From the NCBI GenBank assembly GCA_026395895.1, contig JAPLXV010000022.1, forward strand, positions 1 through 52,934: a DNA stretch of 52,934 nt. The letters run 5' to 3'. Shown piece by piece: positions 14,105 to 21,935 of this stretch; position 1 is the stretch's first letter, and each line of letters starts with the position of its first letter. The DNA comes from Candidatus Nomurabacteria bacterium. Lineage in GTDB: Bacteria > Patescibacteriota > Minisyncoccia > Phycocordibacterales > UBA9973. The notes under the pieces were generated by a model. The model had not been told where the DNA came from. It did not search any database and was given only the letters and a program-made list of their open reading frames with translations. Position numbers and translations under genes: made by a program.

Positions 14105-15073
14105 ATGAACTTCAATTTAGATGAACTAAAAAAGAATCACAACACGAGCTACTTGGCCAGTATTTTGGAGCGCTTGGATAAGGAAGAAATTGAAGTAAGA
14201 GAAATGCTTACGAAAGATGATTCTTTAAAAGAAATGGTAGATGGGGAATTAAAATCTATTCAGGAGCAAAGAGAGGCGACAGAAAAACAAATTCAAGATA
14301 TTTTGGACAAAGATGTTCAAGAAGAAGAAATGGCTAATGAAGTAGTGCTGGAAGTAAGAGCCGGAGCCGGAGGAGACGAAGCTTCTCTTTTTGCTTGGGA
14401 GTTAGCGCATATGTATGAATTATTTTCTACCGTCAAAGGTTGGCAGTGGAAAACAAATTACGAATCAAAAAGTGAATTGGGTGGATACAAAGAAGCCAGT
14501 TTTGAAATAAAAGGAAAAGATATTTATAATCAATTACGTTATGAAACTGGCGTGCATCGAGTGCAACGTATTCCGGCTACGGAAAAAAATGGCCGAGTGC
14601 ATACTTCCACCGCCTCAGTGGCTGTGCTTCCAATTCGCAAAAAAGTTTTATTTGAAATCAATCCTGCTGATTTAGAAATGGAATATTCTCGTTCTGGTGG
14701 AAAGGGCGGACAGAATGTAAATAAAGTGGAAACAGCTGTGCGATTAATTCATAAACCAACAGGCCTGGATGTGCGTTCTACTAACGAAAGAAGCCAGCTG
14801 GCTAATCGCGAAAAGGCATTGATGATTTTGACTGCCAAACTTCAGCAACTAAAAGAAGAAGAGGAAGCAAAAAAATATGCTGGTGTTCGCAAAGATCAAA
14901 TTGGAACAGGTGATCGTTCCGAAAAAATTCGCACCTATAATTTTTCACAAGATCGCGTAACCGACCATCGCATTAAAAAATCTTGGCACAATTTGCCAAA
15001 AATAATGGCAGGATATATTGAAGAAATAGTTGAAGCATTGCAGTCTGGTGAGACGGGAGATGAAGAGGAATAA
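14105..15073 (+). CDS. prfA: Peptide chain release factor 1
   Basis: RF1 reads UAA/UAG and releases the peptide. The stop-recognition tripeptide P-A-T is at 157-159 and the catalytic G-G-Q at 201-203, inside [28 protein letters not shown] is also present. At 322 residues the N-terminal domain is shorter than the ~360 of typical RF1. The 3' end carries the special observation: its last ~100 bp occur again, diverged, at 16,579-16,678, with three unrelated genes in between. Confidence 0.96.
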   Translation: MNFNLDELKKNHNTSYLASILERLDKEEIEVREMLTKDDSLKEMVDGELKSIQEQREATEKQIQDILDKDVQEEEMANEVVLEVRAGAGGDEASLFAWELAHMYELFSTVKGWQWKTNYESKSELGGYKEASFEIKGKDIYNQLRYETGVHRVQRIPATEKNGRVHTSTASVAVLPIRKKVLFEINPADLEMEYSRSGGKGGQNVNKVETAVRLIHKPTGLDVRSTNERSQLANREKALMILTAKLQQLKEEEEAKKYAGVRKDQIGTGDRSEKIRTYNFSQDRVTDHRIKKSWHNLPKIMAGYIEEIVEALQSGETGDEEE

Positions 15074-15108
15074 AATTTAGTATTACTTGCTAGGTTTTAA
15101 TGTTGTAG

Positions 15109-15114
15109 TATAAT
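15109..15114 (+). promoter_or_regulatory. Leaderless promoter of the DUF5678-like gene
   Basis: TATAAT is followed by 6 nt and ATG 15121. Confidence 0.55.
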
Positions 15115-15120
15115 TTATAT

Positions 15121-15330
15121 ATGAGTAAAAAAATAGACAAAACATCCAGTAATTTCAATAAAATAATGAGATCTTTTAAAGATAAATGGGTAGCTGTATC
15201 CCCAGACTATTCTAAGGTTTTTGCTAGTGCCAATACACTAAGTGGTGTTATGAATAAGATTGAAAAAGATGCAAAATTAAAAATATTTAAAGTAGTATCT
15301 TTAAATATGATTTATTCTCCTTTTAACTAA
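15121..15330 (+). CDS. Small DUF5678-like protein, 69 aa
   Basis: The pattern K-W-V-A-V-S-P-D-Y-S-K-V-F-A-S-A-N-T-L, followed by a helix and then K-I-F-K-V-V, resembles DUF5678-type proteins, which are often coupled to small aspartyl-protease-like genes. Function is unknown. It ends 3 nt before the retropepsin-like gene, so the two act as a pair and could be an antitoxin-like or regulatory module; that is inference. It is the first cargo gene between the two prfA 3' ends. Confidence 0.65.
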   Translation: MSKKIDKTSSNFNKIMRSFKDKWVAVSPDYSKVFASANTLSGVMNKIEKDAKLKIFKVVSLNMIYSPFN

Positions 15331-15333
15331 AAT

Positions 15334-15744
15334 ATGAAGTATCAATATCTCACTGTTTTAAATGGAGATCCAAATGGTAAACATTTTCGTCGTCCTGCAG
15401 TAGATGTTGAAATTTTTGGTCCAGACAGAAGTTTGAATACTTTTGCTCTTTTAGATTCCGGGGCAGACAATTGTCTTTTCCAGTTTGAATTTGCGGAAGC
15501 TATAGGTATAGATTTAACCAAATGTAAAAAATCTATGACTATAGGAGTAGAAGGGAATGGAGCTGAAATTTATTTAACGGATATTGAAATAAAAGTAAAA
15601 GGTTTAGAAAAGATAAAAGTTCCAGTTGGATTTATAAAAAGCAAATCTGTAAATGGGCTTCTTGGTCAAATTGGTTTTTTTGATTTGAATCGTATTAAAT
15701 TTGAACGAGATCACAATATTTTTGAAATTAATCCTATTAAATAA
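15334..15744 (+). CDS. Retropepsin-like aspartyl protease domain protein
   Basis: The 136 residues have the single-domain retropepsin layout. The catalytic motif A-L-L-D-S-G-A-D is at 38-45 (Asp41), and the second conserved element is G-L-L-G-Q-I-G-F-F near the end. Such proteins would work as homodimers in the cytoplasm; no signal peptide or TM is present. The D-S-G rather than D-T-G variant is accepted in the family. It follows the DUF5678-like gene by 3 nt. The substrate is unknown. Confidence 0.8.
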   Translation: MKYQYLTVLNGDPNGKHFRRPAVDVEIFGPDRSLNTFALLDSGADNCLFQFEFAEAIGIDLTKCKKSMTIGVEGNGAEIYLTDIEIKVKGLEKIKVPVGFIKSKSVNGLLGQIGFFDLNRIKFERDHNIFEINPIK

Positions 15745-15754
15745 ATTAATATAA

Positions 15755-16555
15755 GTGAAACAACATCCAACAAAAATAGATATAGCAGTATTAATAGGAT
15801 TGCCAGTTATTTCCTTAATCTTATCTCTTCTGTTTCGCTCGCCTTATCATGTTTTTACAACTTTATTTTTTTATGGTTTACCGTCGCTATATTTAATATT
15901 TCGTTACAAAGAGTATTTCTATGCTTTTAAAGGTTTAATTTATGTGCTTATAGTAGCAACACCAATTGCCATCATTGTTGATTATATAGGCATATCAAGT
16001 GGATTATGGTTTGACCCATATAGCATTTTTGTAAATAGGTTTTTGGGAGTAATTCCCTTGGAGGATTTGATTTGGATGTATTCAGCTACTTATTTGATAA
16101 TGATTTTTTATCAAACATTTCTTGATATTGGAAAGAAAGAACTTATTAATAAAAAAATTATAAAATTCATAATTCCAGCGCTTATTGCGTTAGCTATTTT
16201 CTTTGTTTTGGTTTTAACCAATAATTCTCAAATTTTCTTTTGGCATAGCAAATATACATATACGATTCTTTGCACTATTTTCTTTTTACTACCTTCTATT
16301 ATTTTTTTATTATTTTTTCCACACTTTCTCAAAAAATCTTTAAGCATAACAGTTTATTTTTTCTATGTTACCACTTTCCTAGAATTGACTACCACATACC
16401 TTAATCAATGGGTTTTTAAGGGAGAATACATAATCAAACCTTTTTCTTTGTTTGGTTTTGGACTTGTTTCATTTGAAGAACTTTTCTTTGTTGGTATCGT
16501 GGGTCCAATTGCTGCTATTGCCTTTTATGAATTTTTTGATGATGATTTAGTGTGA
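15755..16555 (+). CDS. Lycopene-cyclase-domain-like integral membrane protein
   Basis: This 266-residue protein has about seven predicted membrane helices and starts with GTG. Two similar halves each carry an acidic motif of the heterodimeric/fungal-type lycopene cyclase domain: I-P-L-E-D-L-I-W-M in the first half and V-S-F-E-E-L-F-F in the second, the latter followed by A-F-Y-E-F-F-D-D-D. No other carotenoid gene is in the window, so an authentic cyclase role is uncertain. Members in small genomes may act on another isoprenoid. It is the last cargo gene before the prfA fragment. Confidence 0.65.
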   Translation: MKQHPTKIDIAVLIGLPVISLILSLLFRSPYHVFTTLFFYGLPSLYLIFRYKEYFYAFKGLIYVLIVATPIAIIVDYIGISSGLWFDPYSIFVNRFLGVIPLEDLIWMYSATYLIMIFYQTFLDIGKKELINKKIIKFIIPALIALAIFFVLVLTNNSQIFFWHSKYTYTILCTIFFLLPSIIFLLFFPHFLKKSLSITVYFFYVTTFLELTTTYLNQWVFKGEYIIKPFSLFGFGLVSFEELFFVGIVGPIAAIAFYEFFDDDLV

Positions 16556-16578
16556 AAAATTTAAGTCTATTAACAAAA

Positions 16579-16678
16579 TAAAAAATCTTGGCACAATTTG
16601 CCCAAAATAATGACGGGGTATATAGAAGAAATTGTGGACGCTCTTCAATCTGGCGAGACGGGAGAGGAAGAGGAATAA
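16579..16678 (+). pseudogene. Second, diverged copy of the prfA 3' end
   Basis: The 100 bp translate in frame as the last 32 residues of RF1 ([10 protein letters not shown] ... E-E-E-E, stop TAA 16676-16678). Compared with the intact gene there are about 14 base differences in 100 bp but only three conservative residue changes, so most are synonymous. There is no start codon or upstream coding sequence. This is the pattern left when incoming DNA replaces the 3' end of a target gene and displaces the old end. Confidence 0.85.
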
Positions 16679-16681
16679 AGC

Positions 16682-16710
16682 TTGACAAATTATGTAAAGT
16701 CTGCTATACT
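16682..16710 (+). promoter_or_regulatory. Canonical -35/-10 promoter
   Basis: TTGACA (16682-16687), a 17-bp spacer and TATACT (16705-16710). The transcript would have a leader of about 50 nt ending in a strong ribosome-binding site (GGAGGAG at 16756-16762). Confidence 0.8.
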
Positions 16711-16765
16711 CTACGCAGATGTTACTTAAATCATAATAATTAATCACAATTTCTCGGAGGAGAAA

Positions 16766-17218
16766 ATGAAAAATTCAAGTGTAGTATTTTTAAGATGGCT
16801 TCGTTTAGCTTTCTATAGTTTTTTTTGTGTTGTTGTGACTTATTTTGTTTTTAATTGGTCTCTTCGGTCATTTTCAGAAGGGAGTATTATTGAAGGGATT
16901 GTACGTCTTTTAATTGCATTAACTTGGTTATTAACGGCCGGAGGAGCTCAATTTAGAAACGGAAGAGGTCTTGCCGCAGAGCTTTCGGGAAGAATTCCTT
17001 GTGGTATACCATTAAAAGTGCAATACAGAAGGGAAATTACAAGATATTCCAACGGACAAGGCTGTGAAAAAATTATTCTTATTTTGAAAGACGAGAAAGA
17101 TAAGTTTCTTTTCTTTGAATTATCAAAAACAAAATTTTCAACAACGGATTTTCCTCCACTTTTCTTTTTAGAAAAAGATGAAGAAAGAAACTTTATTGTT
17201 CATGAAATTAAGGCTTAG
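16766..17218 (+). CDS. Hypothetical membrane protein, 150 aa
   Basis: I do not recognise this family. Two hydrophobic helices (about 12-32 and 40-58) are followed by a soluble domain of about 90 residues with alternating charged and hydrophobic strands. It has the best Shine-Dalgarno of the window (GGAGGAG, 4 nt before ATG), a perfect-spacing promoter and its own terminator, so it is an independent, well-expressed unit. This contrasts with the leaderless housekeeping genes and suggests a different origin or regulatory class. It lies just after the displaced prfA fragment. Confidence 0.7.
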   Translation: MKNSSVVFLRWLRLAFYSFFCVVVTYFVFNWSLRSFSEGSIIEGIVRLLIALTWLLTAGGAQFRNGRGLAAELSGRIPCGIPLKVQYRREITRYSNGQGCEKIILILKDEKDKFLFFELSKTKFSTTDFPPLFFLEKDEERNFIVHEIKA

Positions 17219-17230
17219 TTAAAGCCCATA

Positions 17231-17265
17231 AAAAGCCCATAAGCTTTTGGTGGGCTTTTTATGTT
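17231..17265 (+). terminator. Rho-independent terminator
   Basis: AAAAGCCCA (17231-17239) pairs with TGGGCTTTT (17251-17259), followed by a T-rich tail. Confidence 0.75.
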
Positions 17266-17277
17266 TTTACCAATTTT

Positions 17278-17458
17278 TTGCTTTTATTTTATTTTTATGT
17301 AATACTTATTGTGTAGTTTCTCGTAGAAGTTTAAGTTTTCGTTAAAGAGATTTGAGCGACAAGAGTATCTACGTTCGTCAAAAGCGGAATTTATTCGCCT
17401 CTGGCGGGCATTATAATTATTTTTTGCTCGTTTTTTAAAAATGAGAGAAGTATAAAAT
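17278..17458 (+). promoter_or_regulatory. Long structured leader of the RRM protein gene
   Basis: A weak TTGCTT / TAATACT promoter lies around 17,278-17,307, followed by an untranslated region of about 150 nt. It contains a local hairpin (GGAATTTATTCGCC region) and ends with GAGAGAAG, 8 nt before the ATG. RRM/cold-shock RNA-binding proteins often have temperature-controlled leaders; that is an analogy, not shown here. Confidence 0.45.
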
Positions 17459-17797
17459 ATGGCTACAAAGCTATATGTAGGGGGACTCCCTTACAGTGTT
17501 CAAGAAGATGCGTTGAAAGACCTCTTCGCACAAGCTGGTAATGTTACATCAGCTGTGATTATTATGGATAAGATGTCAGGTCGCTCAAAGGGTTTTGGAT
17601 TCGTGGAAATGGCAACAGCCGAGGAAGCAGCAAGTGCTATCTCAATGTTTAATGACCAAGAATTTGAAGGACGCAAGCTTACAGTAAATGAGGCTCGTCC
17701 AATGGAAGCTCGACCACCTCGCACAGGAGGTAATGGCGGATACGGCGGAGGAAATGGCGGTTACGGCGGTGGAAATCGCGGACGTCGAGAATACTAA
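17459..17797 (+). CDS. Glycine-rich RRM RNA-binding protein
   Basis: The 112 residues consist of one RNA recognition motif (about 3-82) and a Gly/Arg/Tyr tail. RNP2 is K-L-Y-V-G-G-L at 4-10. RNP1 is K-G-F-G-F-V-E-M near 44-51, with two Phe for base stacking. The tail repeats G-G-Y-G-G-G-N. It resembles the cold-inducible Rbp proteins of cyanobacteria and plant GRPs, probable RNA chaperones. A long leader precedes it and a strong terminator follows, so it is monocistronic. Confidence 0.93.
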   Translation: MATKLYVGGLPYSVQEDALKDLFAQAGNVTSAVIIMDKMSGRSKGFGFVEMATAEEAASAISMFNDQEFEGRKLTVNEARPMEARPPRTGGNGGYGGGNGGYGGGNRGRREY

Positions 17798-17813
17798 TCT
17801 ATAATTAGTGCGC

Positions 17814-17840
17814 AAAAATCGCCCTTAGGGCGATTTTTGT
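17814..17840 (+). terminator. Rho-independent terminator of the RRM gene
   Basis: AAAAATCGCCC (17814-17824), loop TTA, GGGCGATTTTT (17828-17838); perfect 11-bp stem with a T-run. Confidence 0.9.
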
Positions 17841-17869
17841 TTGCAGATAAAACATATATGTGATATAGT
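17841..17869 (+). promoter_or_regulatory. Promoter of tRNA-Ile and the ATP synthase operon
   Basis: TTGCAG (17841-17846), a 17-bp spacer and TATAGT (17864-17869). The predicted start (about 17,876) is within 2 nt of the first base of the decayed tRNA copy, so the promoter looks like an original tRNA promoter that now drives tRNA-Ile plus atp genes. Confidence 0.6.
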
Positions 17870-17877
17870 CTTTTCAG

Positions 17878-17933
17878 GGGCGTGTAGTTCAGTTCCGCCA
17901 GAGGCGGATAAAGTCCGAATGCTGTCCTGTGAG
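17878..17933 (+). pseudogene. Decayed tRNA-Ile copy interrupted by a small palindrome
   Basis: The first 16 nt (17878-17893) are identical to the 5' end of the intact tRNA-Ile 65 bp downstream, and GCTGTCCTG (17921-17929) matches its anticodon stem. Between them is a perfect hairpin TCCGCC-AGA-GGCGGA (17894-17908). The T-arm and 3' half are missing, so it cannot be functional. Confidence 0.75.
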
Positions 17934-17942
17934 TTTTTAAAA

Positions 17943-18014
17943 GGGCGTGTAGTTCAGTGGTAGAACGCTGTCCTGATAAGACAGAGGCCGTAGGTCCGAT
18001 TCCTACCACGCCCA
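17943..18014 (+). tRNA. tRNA-Ile (anticodon GAT)
   Basis: The acceptor GGGCGTG pairs with CACGCCC, and A18014 is the discriminator. The anticodon stem CTGTC/GACAG has loop CTGATAA with GAT. The T-loop has G-T-C-C-G-A-T-T-C. CCA is not encoded. The next gene's ATG begins at 18016, one base after the mature 3' end. Confidence 0.95.
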
Positions 18015-18015
18015 C

Positions 18016-18279
18016 ATGGCGGAAATTGAAAATAATAAAAGACAAACAGGCCCTTGGTGGAAACCAGCAGTTGAAATATTTAGTGAAATTTCTACGTGGA
18101 TTATTGTACCCATAGTGTTGGCATTGGTTGGAGGCAAAGCCTTGGATGCGCATTACGGGACAAAACCGATTATTTTTCTTTCATTGGCAGGATTTGGATT
18201 TCTGATTACATGTTTTGGTATATTTCGGATTGTGAAGAATTATATGAAAAAATTGAAAGAAATAGAAAAGAAAAATTAG
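18016..18279 (+). CDS. AtpZ/AtpI-like Fo-associated membrane protein
   Basis: The 87-residue protein has two membrane helices (about 27-44 and 51-72) and a basic C-terminus. The glycine motif G-G-K-A-L-D between the helices is typical of the AtpZ/AtpI group that sits at the head of ATP synthase operons and helps c-ring assembly or Mg2+ entry. It precedes atpB by 3 nt. The start codon is one base after tRNA-Ile, so tRNA processing would produce a leaderless message. Confidence 0.82.
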   Translation: MAEIENNKRQTGPWWKPAVEIFSEISTWIIVPIVLALVGGKALDAHYGTKPIIFLSLAGFGFLITCFGIFRIVKNYMKKLKEIEKKN

Positions 18280-18282
18280 TTT

Positions 18283-19173
18283 ATGGAAACACAAATACAA
18301 CAAGAACAGATTAGTCATGAGACAACTCTTTTTGCAGAGCCAGTTTTTCATTTTCAAAATTTTGCTATCACCAATGCTCTTTTGACTAGTTGGATTGCTG
18401 TCATTGTCATTATTATTTTATCTTTTGTTCTTCGTTCTAAACTGAAAGAAATCCCTGGTAAGATTCAAAATTTTTTTGAAATGGTTATTGAAGGCGCGCT
18501 TTCTATGTGTGATCAAGTGACAAATGACAGAGCTCTTTCTATGAAAATTTTTCCGATTGCTATTTCGGTTTTCTTTTTTATTTTAGTAAATAATTGGTTT
18601 GGTATACTTCCTTTGGGTGGTTTCGGACTTTTAGAGAGAGGAAAGGAAGGACTTTCTTTTGTCCCATTCCTGCGCGGAGGCACGGCGGATATAAACACCA
18701 CTATTGCTTTGGCTACTATGGCCGTGATCGGAGCCAATATTTTCGGTGTTTTTTCGATTGGTATCTGGAAAACTTTCAATAAATATGTTAATCTAAAAGT
18801 AATTGGACAAATAGGAAAAAAAATACGCAAAGATCCTACTGTTATTATTGTTGCTCCAATTACGTTCTTTGTTGGATTAATTGAAATTGTAGGCGAATTC
18901 GCCAAAATTGCTTCTCTCTCTTTTCGTCTCTTCGGAAACGTATTTGCTGGAGAAGTTTTACTTGTTTCCATGGCGGCCTTGGTTGGATATATTGTGCCAA
19001 TACCTTTTCTTTTTCTAGAAATATTGGTAGGAGTAATTCAAGCGCTTATTTTTTCAATTTTACTGGTTGTTTATTTTACTATTGCATCCACTGATCATGA
19101 TGAACATGATGAGCATGAAAAAAAACCTGCCTCGTCAAGTCAAGGCGGGCATGAGGTCGTTATTATTAATTAA
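18283..19173 (+). CDS. atpB: ATP synthase Fo subunit a
   Basis: Subunit a forms the half-channels for the translocated ion. The essential arginine is visible as Arg215 in L-S-F-R-L-F-G-N, with Glu224 (A-G-E) in the next helical turn. Five to six membrane helices are predicted in 296 residues. The C-terminus is unusual: after the last helix come H-D-E-H-D-E-H-E-K-K and a short Ser/Gly-rich tail, partly encoded by a CCTGCCT/AGGCGGG hairpin at 19,126-19,149. It is followed by atpE after 12 nt. Confidence 0.95.
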   Translation: METQIQQEQISHETTLFAEPVFHFQNFAITNALLTSWIAVIVIIILSFVLRSKLKEIPGKIQNFFEMVIEGALSMCDQVTNDRALSMKIFPIAISVFFFILVNNWFGILPLGGFGLLERGKEGLSFVPFLRGGTADINTTIALATMAVIGANIFGVFSIGIWKTFNKYVNLKVIGQIGKKIRKDPTVIIVAPITFFVGLIEIVGEFAKIASLSFRLFGNVFAGEVLLVSMAALVGYIVPIPFLFLEILVGVIQALIFSILLVVYFTIASTDHDEHDEHEKKPASSSQGGHEVVIIN

Positions 19174-19395
<222 letters not shown>

Positions 19396-19527
19396 GTGAA
19401 AATTAATGAACGGAGTGAATATAATTTTCCTTACCCTGTTAAATAAATTTTGCGGAGCAAAATTTGTCCTGCAGGACATTTAACAGGGTGGAAATTTATA
19501 TAGTCGCTCTGCTCTTTATAAATTAAC
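19396..19527. repeat. Nested palindrome with a three-way-junction tip between atpE and atpF
   Basis: The perfect 12-bp stem ACCCTGTTAAAT / ATTTAACAGGGT (19433-19444 and 19478-19489) encloses two adjacent hairpins with no linker: AAATTTTGC-GGA-GCAAAATTT (19445-19465) and GTCCTGCAGGAC (19466-19477). Outside, imperfect complementarity continues (for example TTTCC/GGAAA and GAGTGAATATA with TATAGTCGCTC) across nearly the whole intergenic region. Possible roles are setting the high c-subunit level by mRNA stability, or a mobile element. Confidence 0.85.
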
Positions 19528-19528
19528 C

Positions 19529-20020
19529 ATGGATTCAATCATCAACACATTTCACATAGACTTTAAAATTATTATTGCCCAAATTTTTAATTTTGGGATT
19601 GTTTTTGTAGTTTTATATATTTATGCCCTGAAGCCTTTAAATAAATTAATGAAGGAACGTTCAGAAAAAATAGCTAAAGGGGTGGATGATGCAAAATCAA
19701 ATGCTCAGATTCTAAATAATACCAAAGCTGAGTACGAAGAAGCTTTAACTAAAGCGCGCAAGGAAGCAGATAAAATATTTCAAGAAGGTAAAAAAGAAGC
19801 AGAAACCAAAAAAGCTTTAATGTTGGAAAAAGCAAAAGATGAAGTGGCTTTAATGATTGAAAGCGGAAAAAAGAATTTGGAAAATGAAAAAATAAAAATG
19901 GTGGCTGAAGCCAAAGAAGAAATTACTTCCTTGTCTGTAAAAATAGCAGAAAAAATATTAGGTAAAAATATTGATGGACATTTTGATCAGAAAACAATAA
20001 AAGAATTGGATAATATTTAA
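19529..20020 (+). CDS. atpF: ATP synthase Fo subunit b
   Basis: One N-terminal membrane helix (about 12-32) is followed by a long charged helix rich in Ala/Lys/Glu (about 40-140), the peripheral stalk. The segment I-Y-A-L-K-P-L-N-K-L-M-K-E-R is the usual b-subunit junction. At 163 residues the length is typical. atpH begins 4 nt after the stop. Confidence 0.93.
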   Translation: MDSIINTFHIDFKIIIAQIFNFGIVFVVLYIYALKPLNKLMKERSEKIAKGVDDAKSNAQILNNTKAEYEEALTKARKEADKIFQEGKKEAETKKALMLEKAKDEVALMIESGKKNLENEKIKMVAEAKEEITSLSVKIAEKILGKNIDGHFDQKTIKELDNI

Positions 20021-20024
20021 AACC

Positions 20025-20435
20025 ATGGCAACTTTATTAAACAATGACATAGCCCGCGCGATTTACTTGGTTTCAAAAGATAAAACGCATACCGAACTTC
20101 ATGATGTAAATAAAAAAGTGATGGAATTTCTAGCTCGCAGACGATTACTATCAAAAACTCCTGACATATTAGAAAGATTAGATAAAATAATAAATTATGA
20201 AAGTGAAAAAATTGTAGTAAAAGTATCAAGTGCTCGAAAATTGAAAGAAGAACTGAAAAAAGAACTCATATTTTTTTTAAAGAAACGTTATAAAGTGAAA
20301 GAAGTTGTCCTCACCGAAACATTGGATGAAAAATTATTAGGAGGAATGAGATTAGAAATAAATGACGAGATAATTGATTTAACAGTAAAAAATAAAATTA
20401 AAAAATTACAAGAACATTTAATAAGAAAAATATGA
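20025..20435 (+). CDS. atpH: ATP synthase F1 subunit delta, short form
   Basis: Assigned from position between atpF and atpA and from the C-terminal pattern [16 protein letters not shown], which matches G-G-x-x-I-x-x-x-x-x-x-I-D-x-S in delta subunits. With 136 residues it is 40 or more shorter than usual delta subunits, so the N-terminal six-helix domain is trimmed. The stop overlaps the atpA start (ATGA). Confidence 0.85.
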   Translation: MATLLNNDIARAIYLVSKDKTHTELHDVNKKVMEFLARRRLLSKTPDILERLDKIINYESEKIVVKVSSARKLKEELKKELIFFLKKRYKVKEVVLTETLDEKLLGGMRLEINDEIIDLTVKNKIKKLQEHLIRKI

Positions 20436-21934
20436 GCACCAATTATATAGTAGAAAATTTAAAAAAAGATATAGATAATTTTTCATCACAGATAAAAGCC
20501 GAAAAAGTTGGTCATGTCTTGGAAGTTTTTGACGGTATCGCAAAAATATCTGGACTTTCGGATATAAAATCGTCTGAAATGGTTACTTTTCCTAATGGTG
20601 AAATGGGTGTGGCTCTCAACCTAGAAGAGGATACTGTGGGAGTTATCATTTTTGATGATTTTTCAAAAATAAAAGAAGGGGATGAAGTGAAAGCTACTGG
20701 AAAAATTTTGGAAGTTCCGGTTTCAGACAATATTATAGGAAGAGTAGTAAATGCTTTAGGTGTAGAAATTGATGGAAAAGGAGTAATCAAAGCAGACAAA
20801 ACCTATCCGATTGAAAAAGTTGCTCCGGGAGTTATTACTCGTCTTTCTGTGGACAAGCCAGTGGCTACAGGGATTAAAGTCATTGATGCAATTATTCCTA
20901 TCGGTCGTGGACAGCGTGAACTTATCATCGGTGACCGTCAAACTGGTAAAACTGCTATTGCTGTGGATACGATTTTAAATCAAAAAGGTCAAAACATGAT
21001 TTGTGTTTATGTTTCTATCGGCCAGAAAGATTCTAAACTTCGCAAAATTCAAACTCGTTTAGAAAAGGGTGGCGCTATGGCTTACACTATTATTGTATCT
21101 GCGGGATCTTCAGAACCGGCTCCATTGTCTTATATTGCTCCATATACCGGAGTTTCTATCGCGGAATATTTTATGGATCAAGGAAAAGATGTTTTAATAA
21201 TTTATGATGACCTTTCTAAACATGCCGTAGCATATCGTGAAATTTCTCTTTTACTCCGACGTCCACCAGGCCGTGAAGCATTTCCTGGAGATGTTTTTTA
21301 TTTGCACTCTCGTTTACTTGAACGCGCTTGCCGAAGAAATCAGGAATATGGAGGTGGTTCCATTACTGCTTTACCAATAGTGGAAACCCAAGCCGGAGAC
21401 GTGACTGCTTATATTCCAACCAATGTTATTTCCATTACGGATGGGCAAATCTTTCTTGAAACAGATCTTTTTTATAAAGGTATTCGTCCAGCGGTGAACG
21501 TCGGTCTCTCAGTTTCTCGCGTAGGGTCAAAAGCACAAATTAAAGCAATGAAAAAAGTAGCCGGAACTTTGAAATTAGACTTGGCCCAATATCGCGAACT
21601 TGAAGCTTTTGCTCAATTTGGTTCTGACCTTGATAATGCCACCAAACAACAACTTGAACGTGGTAAGCGCGCAGTGGAAGTGTTAAAACAACCCCAATAT
21701 GCCCCGATGGCCGTAGAACGCCAAGTAGCAATACTTTATGCTTTGACTAAAGGTTATTTGGATGATGTGCCGGTAGATAAAATTAAAGAATTTGAAGAAG
21801 GTTTAATAAATTATACAGAAAATAAAACTAAAAAGTTTTATAAAGAAATTACTGAAACAAATATGTGGACCGATACAGGCGAAGCAGAATTAAAAAAAGC
21901 GATAGAAGATTTTAAGACAAGTTTTGTGAAATAA
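20432..21934 (+). CDS. atpA: ATP synthase F1 subunit alpha
   Basis: The 500-residue regulatory nucleotide-binding subunit has Walker A G-D-R-Q-T-G-K-T at 167-174, [11 protein letters not shown], and the [13 protein letters not shown] catch region. The Arg finger region (S-V-S-R-V-G) is also present. It overlaps atpH by 4 nt. Downstream the normal order is broken: two unrelated genes separate it from atpG. Confidence 0.97.
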   Translation: MSTNYIVENLKKDIDNFSSQIKAEKVGHVLEVFDGIAKISGLSDIKSSEMVTFPNGEMGVALNLEEDTVGVIIFDDFSKIKEGDEVKATGKILEVPVSDNIIGRVVNALGVEIDGKGVIKADKTYPIEKVAPGVITRLSVDKPVATGIKVIDAIIPIGRGQRELIIGDRQTGKTAIAVDTILNQKGQNMICVYVSIGQKDSKLRKIQTRLEKGGAMAYTIIVSAGSSEPAPLSYIAPYTGVSIAEYFMDQGKDVLIIYDDLSKHAVAYREISLLLRRPPGREAFPGDVFYLHSRLLERACRRNQEYGGGSITALPIVETQAGDVTAYIPTNVISITDGQIFLETDLFYKGIRPAVNVGLSVSRVGSKAQIKAMKKVAGTLKLDLAQYRELEAFAQFGSDLDNATKQQLERGKRAVEVLKQPQYAPMAVERQVAILYALTKGYLDDVPVDKIKEFEEGLINYTENKTKKFYKEITETNMWTDTGEAELKKAIEDFKTSFVK

Positions 21935-21935
21935 A

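Noticed and set aside
17738-17788. Tandem repeats in the RRM gene tail
   Set aside because: They are coding repeats for Gly-Gly-Tyr-Gly-Gly-Gly-Asn, ordinary in glycine-rich RRM proteins, not a DNA element.
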